Shown: one piece after another, positions 45,518-53,567 of the stretch
Position numbering within the stretch: the first letter of the stretch is position 1
Layout: every line of letters starts with the position of its first letter
Source: Bradyrhizobium sp. AUGA SZCCT0176
Lineage (GTDB): Bacteria; Pseudomonadota; Alphaproteobacteria; Rhizobiales; Xanthobacteraceae
Assembly: GCF_018130145.1 (NCBI RefSeq)
Contig: NZ_JAFCMB010000001.1
Span: forward strand, 620,001-684,000
Length of the DNA: 64,000 nt
Direction: 5' to 3'
The notes under the pieces: model-generated
Databases searched by the model: none
The model's input: only the letters and a program-made list of their open reading frames with translations
Told to the model about the DNA's origin: nothing
Program-made: the position numbers and the translations under genes

Positions 45518-45835
45518 ATGAGCATGACCCATAGTGCAGGCGGATTGGGACATACGGCCGACTCTACGTCGCGCATCTTCAGCGCCCTCAGGAGTTGTTG
45601 GGGTGCGTTTCAAGAATGGCGTCAACGCGGACGCTCGCAGGATGAATTGTGCAGCCTGAGCGATCGGGCGCTAATGGATATCGGCATGACGCGCGGTGAG
45701 ATCGAATACGTCGTCTCGAGTAGGTCCTTTGACGGCGAGGAGCGCGCTCCGCCGCTTCGATGTGATCGCCATGTCCCAAAGGTGCCTCAATCGAAAGTCG
45801 GCACGCTCACTCAATCACCTCGTCGGCGCGCGTGA
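45518..45835 (+). CDS. DUF1127 domain small protein
   Basis: A 105-residue protein whose residues 35-70 form the DUF1127/YjiS motif (WRQRGRSQDELCSLSDRALMDIGMTRGEIEYVV), an Arg-rich helix pair that in Agrobacterium and Rhodobacter relatives acts in RNA turnover and phosphate metabolism. The tail after residue 72 is extended, Arg/Pro-rich and overlaps the 3' end of the opposite-strand gene by 29 bases, so the true end or frame could differ. GGGAG precedes the ATG. Confidence 0.75.
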   Translation: MSMTHSAGGLGHTADSTSRIFSALRSCWGAFQEWRQRGRSQDELCSLSDRALMDIGMTRGEIEYVVSSRSFDGEERAPPLRCDRHVPKVPQSKVGTLTQSPRRRA

Positions 45836-46778
45836 GGACGGCCGGAGGCAGCTCGATGCCCAGTTCTTTTGCGACGCGGAGATTGATCCGGAGATAGAAC
45901 TTGGTAGGTCGTTCGAAAGGCAGGTCGCCTGGCTTCGCGCCTTTCAGAACGCGATCAAGCTGCGAGATCAATTGACGGTTAGCATCGGAGAAGTCCGGCC
46001 CGAACGACATAAAGCCGCCGTTAGCGACCCAGTCGGGCGAAGGAAAGATTGCAGGTTTGTTGCTCGCGCCGACCAGCTTGATGACCTCTGCCATGTGAGC
46101 ACTGATCAAGGCGTCTGGGACAAACACGAGGGCGTCAAATCTGGTAAGGACTTCTGGGCCTAAAGCCTTCGCAAGATTAGCGGGGTCATCGATGTTGATG
46201 GACTCGACCGTAAAACCGAGCTTACGGCCGGTCTCCAGGACAGGTGCCAGGCTCTGTGCACCGCTGCTTAGCTTTGTCGTCACCGTCCCGAGGCGGAGGG
46301 CGCGCGGGACAACCTCCCGCATCAGTTCGACGCGCTTTTCTGTGGTTTCCTCGGAAAAAACCGCGATACCGGTTACGTTGCGGCCGGGACGCGCGAGGCT
46401 ATCCGCCAATCCCGACCCGACCGGGTCAACAGCGGTGAGCGCGACAATCGGAATTGTTTGAGTTGCCTTGTAAGCAGCCAGCGCGGCTGGCGTGCTTATC
46501 GCGAGAATGACGTCGATGCCGCCCTCTCGTACTAACTCTTGCGCCAGCCGAGGGAGCGCATCAACATTCCCCGCCGCGTCCCGAAACTCAAGACGAATAT
46601 TACGTCCTTCGACGTAGCCGAGCTCCCTCAAAATCCTGCGGGTTCCTTCCGCCTGCGACGCAACGTGGACCGGGGCGAGACTTATGACGCGCGGCATTCT
46701 TGCCGGCTGTTGTGCTCTTGCCGTAAACGGCCACATCACCGCTCCGCCCAGAAGAGTTATGAACTGGCGTCGCCGCAT
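45807..46778 (-). CDS. ABC_sub_bind (TrpX/YqjT-like) periplasmic binding protein
   Basis: A 323-residue secreted protein of the PF04392 type. The twin-arginine-like leader MRRRQFITLLGGAVMWPF ends at ARAQQ. The body has LRELGYVEGRNIRLEFRDAAG, DVILAISTPAALAAYKATQTIPIV and RPGRNVTGIAVFSEE. Many copies of this family are scattered in Bradyrhizobium genomes without cognate permeases, as here. The N-terminal remnant of another copy lies at 47155-47289. Confidence 0.88.
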   Translation of the reverse strand: MRRRQFITLLGGAVMWPFTARAQQPARMPRVISLAPVHVASQAEGTRRILRELGYVEGRNIRLEFRDAAGNVDALPRLAQELVREGGIDVILAISTPAALAAYKATQTIPIVALTAVDPVGSGLADSLARPGRNVTGIAVFSEETTEKRVELMREVVPRALRLGTVTTKLSSGAQSLAPVLETGRKLGFTVESINIDDPANLAKALGPEVLTRFDALVFVPDALISAHMAEVIKLVGASNKPAIFPSPDWVANGGFMSFGPDFSDANRQLISQLDRVLKGAKPGDLPFERPTKFYLRINLRVAKELGIELPPAVLTRADEVIE

Positions 46779-47154
46779 GTGACCTCGCTGGTCGCTCTCC
46801 GCGCTATCGCCGAACTATAGCAGGCTTAGGCTGTCTGGCGAACGGCATGTGACCACCAACTCGGCGATAGCCACGTCGGCCATCCAAGTGCCGACAGGTG
46901 AGATGTCCGGTTTGGGTCAAACTGATAAGTCTGAGTGTGCAACTGGAGTCCGCTTTGCCCTCAGCAAGGGGCAACTTCAGCCAGACCTTTCAGGTCCGAA
47001 AAAAGCGCCAATACCCGACATCATCAGCAGGTCAGGACAGGGAAGGTGGGACCGCGGGGGCGGTGCACCACGGATTATCTCCCACGCCGCGGAGCCCCTG
47101 CGTGCTATCGTTCTGAGTATCGAAAATATCGGCCTTAGCCCGGGACGGAGTTGC
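46779..47154. other. No intact gene; degraded dispersed sequence
   Basis: No open frame here has a ribosome site or recognisable protein. Frames containing GTCCGGTTTGGGTCAAAC, and GTCCGCTTTGCC nearby, resemble short dispersed sequences that recur near ABC_sub_bind genes and also at 53690-53770 in this window. The stretch is probably eroded intergenic repeat leading into a gene remnant. Confidence 0.5.
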
Positions 47155-47289
47155 CATGAACCGGCGCGCTTCCTCGACGTTCTCGGCGGCTCGGTCATCG
47201 CGTGGTGGCTCGGCTTCCCTGATGCGAATGGGCAGGAATTGAGAAAGGTCTATCGAGTGGGCTTTCTAACATTGTCTCAACTCAAATAG
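47155..47289 (+). pseudogene. N-terminal remnant of an ABC_sub_bind binding protein
   Basis: In one frame this reads ARFLDVLGGSVIAWWLGF, then KVYRVGFLTLSQ before a stop. That matches the leader and first strand of the family (RRREFITLLGGAAAWPL...KVYRVGFLS). The start codon is destroyed and nothing beyond the first strand remains. It points to duplication and decay of the gene at 45807. Confidence 0.6.
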
Positions 47290-47301
47290 GATATTGTGGA
47301 C

Positions 47302-48891
47302 ATGTCGACGCTCACCCCGCATGGCGCGTGCCTGCTGTGGAAGCCGGAATTGATCTGGCTGAATGCCGTTTCCGACGCCATGCTCGCCGGCGCCTTCTTT
47401 GCTACCGCGTTCGTCCTCGGGTTTTTCGTGTGGCGACGCCGCGATGTTATGTTCCGCGGCGTATTCTGGACATTCGCCATCTTCGCCGCATTCTGCGGGG
47501 TGACCCGTCTGCTGTCGATCCTCACTTTGTGGGTGCCGGCCTACGGCATCGAGGCCGTTACCAAAGGCGTCCTGGCGCTGATATCGGTCGCGATCACGGC
47601 GGCACTGCTGCTGATGCTGCCGCGAATCCTGGTGCTGCCGACACGCAGGCAGCTTCAGCAGGCCAATGCGGCACTTGAGGAAGAAATCCGACAACGGCGC
47701 AAGGCCGAGGCCATGGTCAAACGTTTTCAGGAGATAGAGGCGAGCGAAGCCCAGGTCCGGCAAGCGCAGAAGATGGAAGCCATCGGCCAACTCACCGGTG
47801 GTGTCGCGCACGACTTCAACAACATTCTGACCGTGATCACCGGCACCATCGAAATCCTCGGCGAGGCGGTCAAGGATCGCCCGCATCTCGGCCAGATCAC
47901 CGATATGATCAGCGCCGCCGCAGCGAGGGGGGCCGACCTGACGCGGCATCTGCTGGCCTTCGCCCGTCGACAACCGCTGCAGCCGCGCAACACTGACGTC
48001 AACGTCCTGGTCATCGATGCAGTACGGTTGCTACGACCGACCCTCAGCGAGCAGATCGAAATCGAATCGATGCTGGTGCACTATTCCGCGCCGGCCCTGA
48101 TTGATCCCAGCCAGCTCTCGACTGCGATCCTGAACCTTGCACTGAATGCGCGTGACGCCATGCCGAACGGCGGCAAGCTGACGCTCGAAACCAAGAACGT
48201 CGTGCTCGACGAGAACTACGCCAGCATGAACAGCGAGGTTAATCCGGGCAACTACGTCATGATCGCGGTGAGCGATACAGGGGAGGGAATTCCCGGCAGC
48301 CTGCTCGACAAGGTGTTTGAACCGTTCTTCACCACCAAGGAGGTCGGGAAGGGATCGGGGCTCGGTCTCAGCATGGTCTACGGCTTCGTCAAACAGTCGA
48401 ACGGACACATCAAGATCTACAGCGAAGAGGGCCACGGCACCACCGTGAAGCTCTACCTTCCGCAGGCGGCGGGTCTCCCGGACGCGCTGGCCGCCGAGAC
48501 CGGCAACTCGGGGGGCGAACACGGCGACGAATCCATCCTGATTGTCGAGGACGACGCGTTGGTGCGCGAATACGTCGTGGCGCAGATCAGCCGTTTCGGG
48601 TACCACACACAGGCCGCGGGCAATGCCGCCGAGGCGCTGGCAATCATTGATCGTTCCGAACGCATCGATCTGCTGTTCACCGACGTGATAATCCCCGGGG
48701 GATTGAACGGTCGTCAGCTCGCGACCGAGGCGCTGAAACGCCGTCCGGGACTAAAGGTGCTTTACACGTCCGGTTATACCGAGAACGCCATCGTCCACCA
48801 TGGCCGGCTCGATGCCGGCGTGCTGCTACTGCCGAAGCCTTACCTCAGTTCCGATCTCGCGCGGATGATTCGGACCGCGCTGGCATCGTGA
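47302..48891 (+). CDS. Ethylene-receptor-like hybrid histidine kinase with receiver
   Basis: A 529-residue sensor. Residues 15-110 hold three hydrophobic helices matching the ethylene-binding domain of ETR1 and cyanobacterial relatives. Asp25 (NAVSD) and Cys65 (FCGVT) are at the same residue numbers as in ETR1 when ATG 47302 is used, but the ETR1 copper ligand His69 is Arg69 and Tyr32 is Phe32. A coiled coil (QQANAALEEEIRQRRKAEAMVKRFQE) leads to HisKA with GGVAHDFNN (His170), an HATPase domain (NLALNARDAM; DTGEGIP; FEPFFTTK; GSGLGLSM), then a receiver with phosphoacceptor Asp461 (FTDVIIP) and its Lys. GTG 47296 is an alternative start. Confidence 0.92.
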   Translation: MSTLTPHGACLLWKPELIWLNAVSDAMLAGAFFATAFVLGFFVWRRRDVMFRGVFWTFAIFAAFCGVTRLLSILTLWVPAYGIEAVTKGVLALISVAITAALLLMLPRILVLPTRRQLQQANAALEEEIRQRRKAEAMVKRFQEIEASEAQVRQAQKMEAIGQLTGGVAHDFNNILTVITGTIEILGEAVKDRPHLGQITDMISAAAARGADLTRHLLAFARRQPLQPRNTDVNVLVIDAVRLLRPTLSEQIEIESMLVHYSAPALIDPSQLSTAILNLALNARDAMPNGGKLTLETKNVVLDENYASMNSEVNPGNYVMIAVSDTGEGIPGSLLDKVFEPFFTTKEVGKGSGLGLSMVYGFVKQSNGHIKIYSEEGHGTTVKLYLPQAAGLPDALAAETGNSGGEHGDESILIVEDDALVREYVVAQISRFGYHTQAAGNAAEALAIIDRSERIDLLFTDVIIPGGLNGRQLATEALKRRPGLKVLYTSGYTENAIVHHGRLDAGVLLLPKPYLSSDLARMIRTALAS

Positions 48892-49108
48892 ATTCCTTGG
48901 GATGGGGAGGCGCTCCCTTGATCTAGGGAGTGGCGTCGCGCGGCCAGCGCCGGACCGGCATTCGCCGATGAGGTTGGCCGGCTTTGGATCCATCACATCG
49001 TTCTGACCGTCGACCGGAGAGGCCCGGTCTGCCCCTATGAGCGGACTTCTCAGGAAGGGCGGGTATAGCCACGGCCGGATGTCATGGCTCTGTGGCACAA
49101 GGCGTGCA

Positions 49109-49195
49109 GTGTATGCAGTGCTGGGAATTTTAGTGTCCCAGTTCAGGAATAAGCGCCGCCGGGCGATCCATTTCGATCCCGGCGGCGTGTCTTTT
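49109..49195 (+). ncRNA. Candidate small RNA or 3' leader with two hairpins and a T-run
   Basis: CTGGGA-N9-TCCCAG (about 49122-49142) is followed by CGCCGCCGGG (49154-49163) pairing with CCCGGCGGCG (49178-49187), then GTGTCTTTTT. This has the form of an intrinsic terminator. It is 260 bases beyond the histidine kinase stop and points away from the next gene, which is on the other strand. Either it ends the kinase mRNA late or it ends a short untranslated RNA. No clear promoter was found. Confidence 0.3.
49154..49195 (+). terminator. Intrinsic terminator (10-bp GC stem, T5)
   Basis: A perfect 10-base-pair stem (49154-49163 with 49178-49187), a 14-base loop and TTTTT at 49192-49196. This is the most classical rho-independent terminator in the window. 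It lies between the plus-strand kinase and a minus-strand membrane protein. The rest of 48892-49282 shows no gene. Confidence 0.7.
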
Positions 49196-49282
49196 TGATA
49201 CCTGGCGCCGGCCAGGCCGCCAGCCACGGCCGTCGACCGCGCGAGATGGATGATCATCTCTGCGTTCGTAGCTTGCTGCCGT

Positions 49283-50209
49283 TTAATGATGGGATATCTG
49301 AGGCTGCCGTTCCTTCGCTTCGTAGTATTCGGCCGAGAACTGAATTGACCATCGCGAGAAGAACGAACGCAACTTCTGGGTGGGCTTTTCCACGCCGAAC
49401 CGTTCGGCGACATGCACCCCGCGCAGCCACCTTATCGCCGATGTGAGGCCGGCGGTGCGTTCGAGCCTCTCGACCGCCGCGTCGCCGGCGGTCTCTGCCT
49501 GCCGATAGCGAAAACCGATCTTTTTGATCACATACAGGCGCCTGATGGTTTCATAGCTCTTGAATACGCGCCGCACGAACGGATGTTTCCGGGCCTGTGG
49601 CCAGGCTGCCGGGTACACCGGCAGCACCAACAGCTTGCTCTTGGCGATGACCGTTGCGAGCGGATGCAGGAGTTGCATCCAGGCTGGCCAAGACGTGACC
49701 TTGGCAAACAATACCGCGTGCATCGCCGTTGCAGCCCCGAAGGAGATCGGGAGCCAAAGCACCGCGCCCAGGATCACGAGCAATGCGGTGTTCGGCGTCA
49801 GGTGCCGGCATTTTCGGAACACCCATGCCATGCCGCTTTCAAAGGCGCGGTACACAGCATGTTCGAACGCCCGATAACTGATCTTGCGCCGGAGCCACGA
49901 CCAGTTCCGGCGGATCGACGTACCCCACTGTCGACGTTTCGTCTCGGAAAGGGGCAGGAAGCGCAATGCGCCGTTTATGACAGTAACGATGACATTGCCG
50001 AGAACCCTGACAGCGAAGAGCGGAAGCCAGACCACCTGCATTGCCAACGGGAAGGCGTAGTCGAGCAGGCGCATCAAGATCGAAAGAATGAAACGCAGGA
50101 TTTTGTTGGCGGCGAGCGCGACAGAAACAAGCGGGATGATGATCACATCGTCGAGGGCACCGGAGAAGCGGCTATCCTCGTTCCATGCCGGGTTATGATC
50201 ATGGGTCAC
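49283..50209 (-). CDS. Hypothetical membrane protein
   Basis: A 308-residue protein of no family I recognise. Hydrophobic segments lie near residues 22-50 (DVIIIPLVSVALAANKILRFILSILMRLL), 55-80 and 140-165 (TALLVILGAVLWLPISFGAATAMHAVLF), with a fourth near 180. Between and after them are Arg/Lys-rich soluble parts (RRNWSWLRRKISYR; YETIRRLYVIKKIGFRYRQ). It is probably an inner-membrane protein with a basic cytoplasmic tail. No linked operon partner is visible; the ribosome site is unclear. Confidence 0.75.
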   Translation of the reverse strand: MTHDHNPAWNEDSRFSGALDDVIIIPLVSVALAANKILRFILSILMRLLDYAFPLAMQVVWLPLFAVRVLGNVIVTVINGALRFLPLSETKRRQWGTSIRRNWSWLRRKISYRAFEHAVYRAFESGMAWVFRKCRHLTPNTALLVILGAVLWLPISFGAATAMHAVLFAKVTSWPAWMQLLHPLATVIAKSKLLVLPVYPAAWPQARKHPFVRRVFKSYETIRRLYVIKKIGFRYRQAETAGDAAVERLERTAGLTSAIRWLRGVHVAERFGVEKPTQKLRSFFSRWSIQFSAEYYEAKERQPQISHH

Positions 50210-50429
50210 GGTGCAACGGCTCCGGGCCGAAGACAGGGGATCGTGCCCGCTCAGATTAGCACACTGTGAGGGCCAGCGGGTGGCCTCAGATGGGGTTGTT
50301 GGAGCGATGGCGCGAGATCGGATTACCGCATGGCGCGTTCAGGTGCATCGGGGATTGCCGGCATCAAGGAAACCGTTCGAACTGAACGAGGTGCAGAGGC
50401 AGCGCCGCAACGATGTCGCGGTGGGCGGG

Positions 50430-50756
50430 CTAGCCCGTATTCCTGACCGCGTCAGCTAGCATGGCGTAAAGCTCGCGCTTGCTGAATTTCTTGGGCTGCC
50501 TCGCTACTGTCTTCCGCACCACATCCTTCGCCACCGGTCGGGCACAGTCGGCTAACAACACCGACCTTCGCTTCGGGACCGCCCTTATATTGGGTTTTGC
50601 TGTTGGCGGCTTGTGACCGCGTTTCAGGCCCAAACGAGTTAGCCTGCCGCAGACCGCGTTTCGGCTACATCCGAAACGGCGCGCGATCTGCGCGGCGCTC
50701 TGTCCGACGGCCCAGAGTTCTTTGAGCAGCGCTATGTCTTTCGCATCCCAACTCAT
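50430..50756 (-). CDS. GcrA-like DNA-binding protein, short form
   Basis: A 108-residue protein starting MSWDAKDIALLKELWAVGQSAAQIARRFG and continuing CSRNAVCGRLTRLGL. This is the helix-turn-helix of GcrA, the alphaproteobacterial cell-cycle regulator that works with sigma70 at methylated GANTC sites. Full GcrA has about 170 residues with a C-terminal sigma-binding part; here a short basic tail takes its place. ATG 50756 matches the conserved MSW start; GTG 50765 is in frame. It is probably an accessory GcrA paralogue rather than the master regulator. Confidence 0.8.
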   Translation of the reverse strand: MSWDAKDIALLKELWAVGQSAAQIARRFGCSRNAVCGRLTRLGLKRGHKPPTAKPNIRAVPKRRSVLLADCARPVAKDVVRKTVARQPKKFSKRELYAMLADAVRNTG

Positions 50757-50794
50757 GCGAGGCACTATACGCCAACTGCCAATTGCAGGCTATT

Positions 50795-50977
50795 CTAGTC
50801 TTCGTCGGGCTCGCGCACGACCGGTGGTTGGTCGCCGTTGCCTTCTTCGTCCTCTTCGTCTTCTTCGTCTTCCTCATCTTCATCAGGAACTCGGGGCGGC
50901 ACCTCGTTGCCCTTGATCACGAAGGGACTCCAGTCGATCAACCTGGTGAAAAATTCCTCCGGGATGTGTCGCTTCAT
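50795..50977 (-). CDS. Small acidic protein with Asp/Glu run
   Basis: A 60-residue protein: a conserved-looking start MKRHIPEEFFTRLIDWSPFV, then a tract DEDEEDEEDEEDEE encoded by near-perfect GAAGACGA-type repeats, and a Pro-rich end. GAGGAG eight bases before the ATG is a strong ribosome site, which argues for a real gene. The length of the acidic tract may vary by slippage. Function unknown; acidic tracts of this kind can bind basic proteins or cations. Confidence 0.65.
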   Translation of the reverse strand: MKRHIPEEFFTRLIDWSPFVIKGNEVPPRVPDEDEEDEEDEEDEEGNGDQPPVVREPDED

Positions 50978-51196
50978 GTTGATGCTCCTCGGATGTGGAC
51001 CCTAGGGGATTTTACCCCTTCTGTTCAGATTCCGCATGAGGGTTAGCGCCGCACAGGGTTTGCGGGAACGGACATTCATTTCGAGTTGCATTAGCGCCCA
51101 CGGTCGGCCTGACGAAGCCGCACCGGGCGCGCCTATAGCCGGCGGCCTCTTGTTGGCTTCGTCATGTCAACTTCAGAGTAAGCTCGCGGAACGCTC

Positions 51197-51298
51197 TCAG
51201 ATCAACCCTATGAGGATGAACGCAGCGATCTCGATCAGGGTAGCGGTCCCCAGGGTTGCGACGACAAGAAAGGCGTCGGCTGGCGATAAATCATGCAT
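51197..51298 (-). CDS. Predicted 33-residue membrane protein
   Basis: ATG 51298 to TGA 51197 encodes 33 residues: MHDLSPADAFL, then a hydrophobic helix VVATLGTATLIEI continuing to LIGLI at the end. GAGG lies six bases upstream of the ATG. A soluble head of ten residues and a single membrane helix fit the known class of tiny membrane proteins. It is too short for standard gene callers. No homologue is known to me; support is the ribosome site and the hydrophobic pattern. Confidence 0.4.
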   Translation of the reverse strand: MHDLSPADAFLVVATLGTATLIEIAAFILIGLI

Positions 51299-51648
51299 TG
51301 CGAGCCTCGCAGTCTTGCGAAGCCCCGAGACCCATGAACTAAATTCACGTAATCAAAAAAGGTTGCAGTTCCGAAGGCGCCACCAAACATAACTGGCCCG
51401 GAACGCCCGGACGCTATCTGCGTTTTATTGGATAGAGGATGGAATTCCCTCGCCGTCGGGGACAGTCCCAACAGAGGCCATGTGGTGTAACGCCCGCATG
51501 GCCCGTGTTTGTTGTTGGGTATTGCGCTGCGTAGTAACGTATTGCGCTGTATTACGGTGACAGTGCACCAATTCGGCGTTGGCGCCCGATCAATGGTCTT
51601 CCGGCCAACCGTCGATTGAGTGCACCTGTCGCCGCAATCCCGGCGCGC
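51299..51648. other. No supported gene
   Basis: Short open frames exist on both strands (for example minus 51235-51471) but lack ribosome sites and recognisable sequence. A TGCGC/GTATTGCGCTG-type short repeat occurs around 51518-51552 (ATTGCGCTGCGTAGTAACGTATTGCGCTGTATTACG). It is otherwise featureless to me. Confidence 0.5.
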
Positions 51649-51840
51649 TCATTCCCTGCGGTCATGCTGCGCGCTGCCGACGGCATGATCCGATGGGAAT
51701 ATGCTTTCGTAGATCGCGCGGGCTTCCCGGATTAAACGGGCTCGCTCGAGTTCGGATTTCGGAACAAAACGGATGACTTCGCCCACGGGGGTCTCCAGGG
51801 TTGGAACAACATTCCACCAACAGTTGGTTCGGATATTCAT
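51649..51840 (-). CDS. Small conserved-type hypothetical protein
   Basis: A 63-residue protein beginning MNIRTNCWWNVVPTL with the segment TPVGEVIRFVPKSELERARLI followed by REARAIYESIFPS. Its amphipathic helix and the VRFVPKSE-type phrase recur in small rhizobial proteins of unknown role, so I regard it as genuine. The start could be ATG 51840 or an upstream GTG (51855 or 51864). It is flanked by gene-poor DNA. Confidence 0.55.
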   Translation of the reverse strand: MNIRTNCWWNVVPTLETPVGEVIRFVPKSELERARLIREARAIYESIFPSDHAVGSAQHDRRE

Positions 51841-51980
51841 GGTTGTAAGATCCACTCCGATCACAAGAACTTATTTCTCGACGGATATTGCGCTGTGAAA
51901 ACCCCATCTCTTATCGGGGGCCGCTGGGGGAAAACTATGTGTGCAGGTTCCTTTCCGATGTAGGCGGCGCGAGGCCGAAG

Positions 51981-51998
51981 GCCCCCGGGGGGGGGGCC
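51981..51998. repeat. Homopolymeric C/G tract
   Basis: CCCCC (51982-51986) is directly followed by ten G (51987-51996). Such a run is rare in the window and prone to length change in replication and sequencing. It lies between two small genes, about 120 bases upstream of the gene at 52119. It could be phase-variable, but no promoter elements flank it clearly. Confidence 0.5.
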
Positions 51999-52118
51999 GA
52001 TGGGTTCCGGTCACCGTGTTCTTACGGGCCGTAATTGGCAAACGGCTTGCGATGGGTGTGTCAGCTGTTCGGCATCCATGCACAAGATGTGCCGAACCAG
52101 GCCATTGGGAGCACGCAA

Positions 52119-52403
52119 ATGAACATACAAGCTCGTTTTGAGACAGCGCGCGAAAGTGCAGTGCGAGAGGTCGCAGCAATAGGTAAGATGTTGGCTGATC
52201 TTGTTCGCACCGTTCAACTGATCGAACTTGAAATCGCAGCCCAAGAAGAGCGCAGCCGGGTCTCCGACCGATCCGACGTCAAATATCCGATACTGGCGAG
52301 GACGCTGATCGAGCGGCGCGACAATCTCAAGGTGACCATTGCCGCCCTTGAACAGCGTCACAGCGAGCGAGCGCTGCGCGAGCAGATGGCACCCGCGGCT
52401 TAA
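52119..52403 (+). CDS. Small helical (coiled-coil) hypothetical protein
   Basis: A 94-residue protein, MNIQARFETARESAVREVAA onward, with long uninterrupted amphipathic helices (KMLADLVRTVQLIELEIAAQEE; LIERRDNLKVTIAALEQRH) that suggest a helical hairpin or coiled-coil dimer. GGGAG nine bases before ATG 52119 supports this start over an earlier in-frame ATG at 52035. Unknown function. It converges on the PRPP-synthetase-like gene. Confidence 0.6.
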   Translation: MNIQARFETARESAVREVAAIGKMLADLVRTVQLIELEIAAQEERSRVSDRSDVKYPILARTLIERRDNLKVTIAALEQRHSERALREQMAPAA

Positions 52404-52550
52404 CGGCGCGAAAAGCCGTGTCCGCTTACCGGGGCAAAGCAGACGTCCCGCCGCAAGGCCGCGACTTCCGTTTTTAACCCGGCACGGACATTTCAGTCTC
52501 AAGGACGTGATCGCGGCTGCCGAGACTAACCAAAAGCCTCAGCGGAAGCC

Positions 52551-53567
52551 CTAGCGGACCAGCTGGCTTACCGAGCCTGCCACCTGCATCGTCTGGTGCA
52601 TCGCGGCAGCGAGCATGTCGTCAATGGGAAGGATCGTAAGCCACGATCGCTCGCTCTCGTGGAAACTCTGCGGGCGCGAAACCGTATCGAGCATGACGAC
52701 GCGGAGCCCAGCGCCACGGAACCGCTGTATAGCATCGCCATTGAAAAGACCGTGCGTGCACCGGACTTCGACGTCGAGTGCGCCTTCATCCTGAAGGCGT
52801 TGCGCGGCGCCGAGGATCGAGCCGCCCGTATCGATGATGTCATCGAACATGATGACCCGGCGGCCCTTCACCGGTTCGCCAATGACGTCGAGCGGACGCG
52901 TCGCTCCGTTATCACGCTCCTTATCAACGATCGCGATCTGGTAGCGCGAACCGATCGCTTTACGGATCCGGCGAGCATATTTCGATGCGCCTAGATCCGG
53001 CGCCGCGATTACCGCATCTCCAAGATCTTCGCCGCGTTCCTGCTTGAGATGTCGGATGTGATCGACATAGCCCGGCAGGTTCGCGATCGGAAGCCGAACA
53101 AATCCCGTCTCCTGCGCAGCGTGCATGTGATAGGTGATGATCGTACGGATCCTGGGAGAGCTTTCCTCGATGAGTCGCAATACGACGGCTGCGGATATCG
53201 ACGCGCGGTCGTCCGGCTCTCGGCGATCCTGGCGCAAATACGGGATGTTCGGGAAGACGCAGGTGATCGAAGCGACATCAGAACGTGTGAGGGCGTCGGC
53301 CGAGAGGAGATACCTCATGAGCGCGATGTTAGGATCCTCAGCCAGTAGGTCATGCAGGAAGTAGACATGCTTGCCTCTCACGGATTGTGGCACGTCTGGC
53401 AGGATTTCTCCTGTGGCAAACGTGTTGTACTTCATTTTGCTATACGAAACCTGAACCCCTTTTTCGTGCAGTCGCTTGATGATCCTCTTTGCGAAATCCT
53501 CCCGCCACGGGGAAAAGACCACCTCGAAGGGTTCCTTGTTACTGTGGAAATCGGGCATGTCGCTCAT
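52551..53567 (-). CDS. Divergent ribose-phosphate pyrophosphokinase
   Basis: A 338-residue phosphoribosyl-pyrophosphate synthetase-type protein. The PRPP-binding loop VIMFDDIIDTGGS is clear, as are YLRQDRREPDDRASISA and AAPDLGASKYARRI, which correspond to the ATP and ribose-5-phosphate regions. The usual N-terminal FSGNAN motif reads FSPWRED, and the flexible-loop KxR is IVDKERDNG, so it is not the housekeeping Prs. It may make PRPP under special conditions or a related phosphoribosyl product. It sits among small genes and repeats, apart from any nucleotide operon. Confidence 0.85.
   Translation of the reverse strand: MSDMPDFHSNKEPFEVVFSPWREDFAKRIIKRLHEKGVQVSYSKMKYNTFATGEILPDVPQSVRGKHVYFLHDLLAEDPNIALMRYLLSADALTRSDVASITCVFPNIPYLRQDRREPDDRASISAAVVLRLIEESSPRIRTIITYHMHAAQETGFVRLPIANLPGYVDHIRHLKQERGEDLGDAVIAAPDLGASKYARRIRKAIGSRYQIAIVDKERDNGATRPLDVIGEPVKGRRVIMFDDIIDTGGSILGAAQRLQDEGALDVEVRCTHGLFNGDAIQRFRGAGLRVVMLDTVSRPQSFHESERSWLTILPIDDMLAAAMHQTMQVAGSVSQLVR

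Noticed and set aside
46849..47289. 146-codon plus-strand frame as a whole gene
   Set aside because: Only its last 45 codons resemble a protein family, and those are a decayed N-terminus; the upstream part looks like dispersed repeat.
51235..51471. Minus-strand 78-codon frame
   Set aside because: No ribosome site or recognisable sequence; it overlaps the better-supported tiny membrane gene in another phase.
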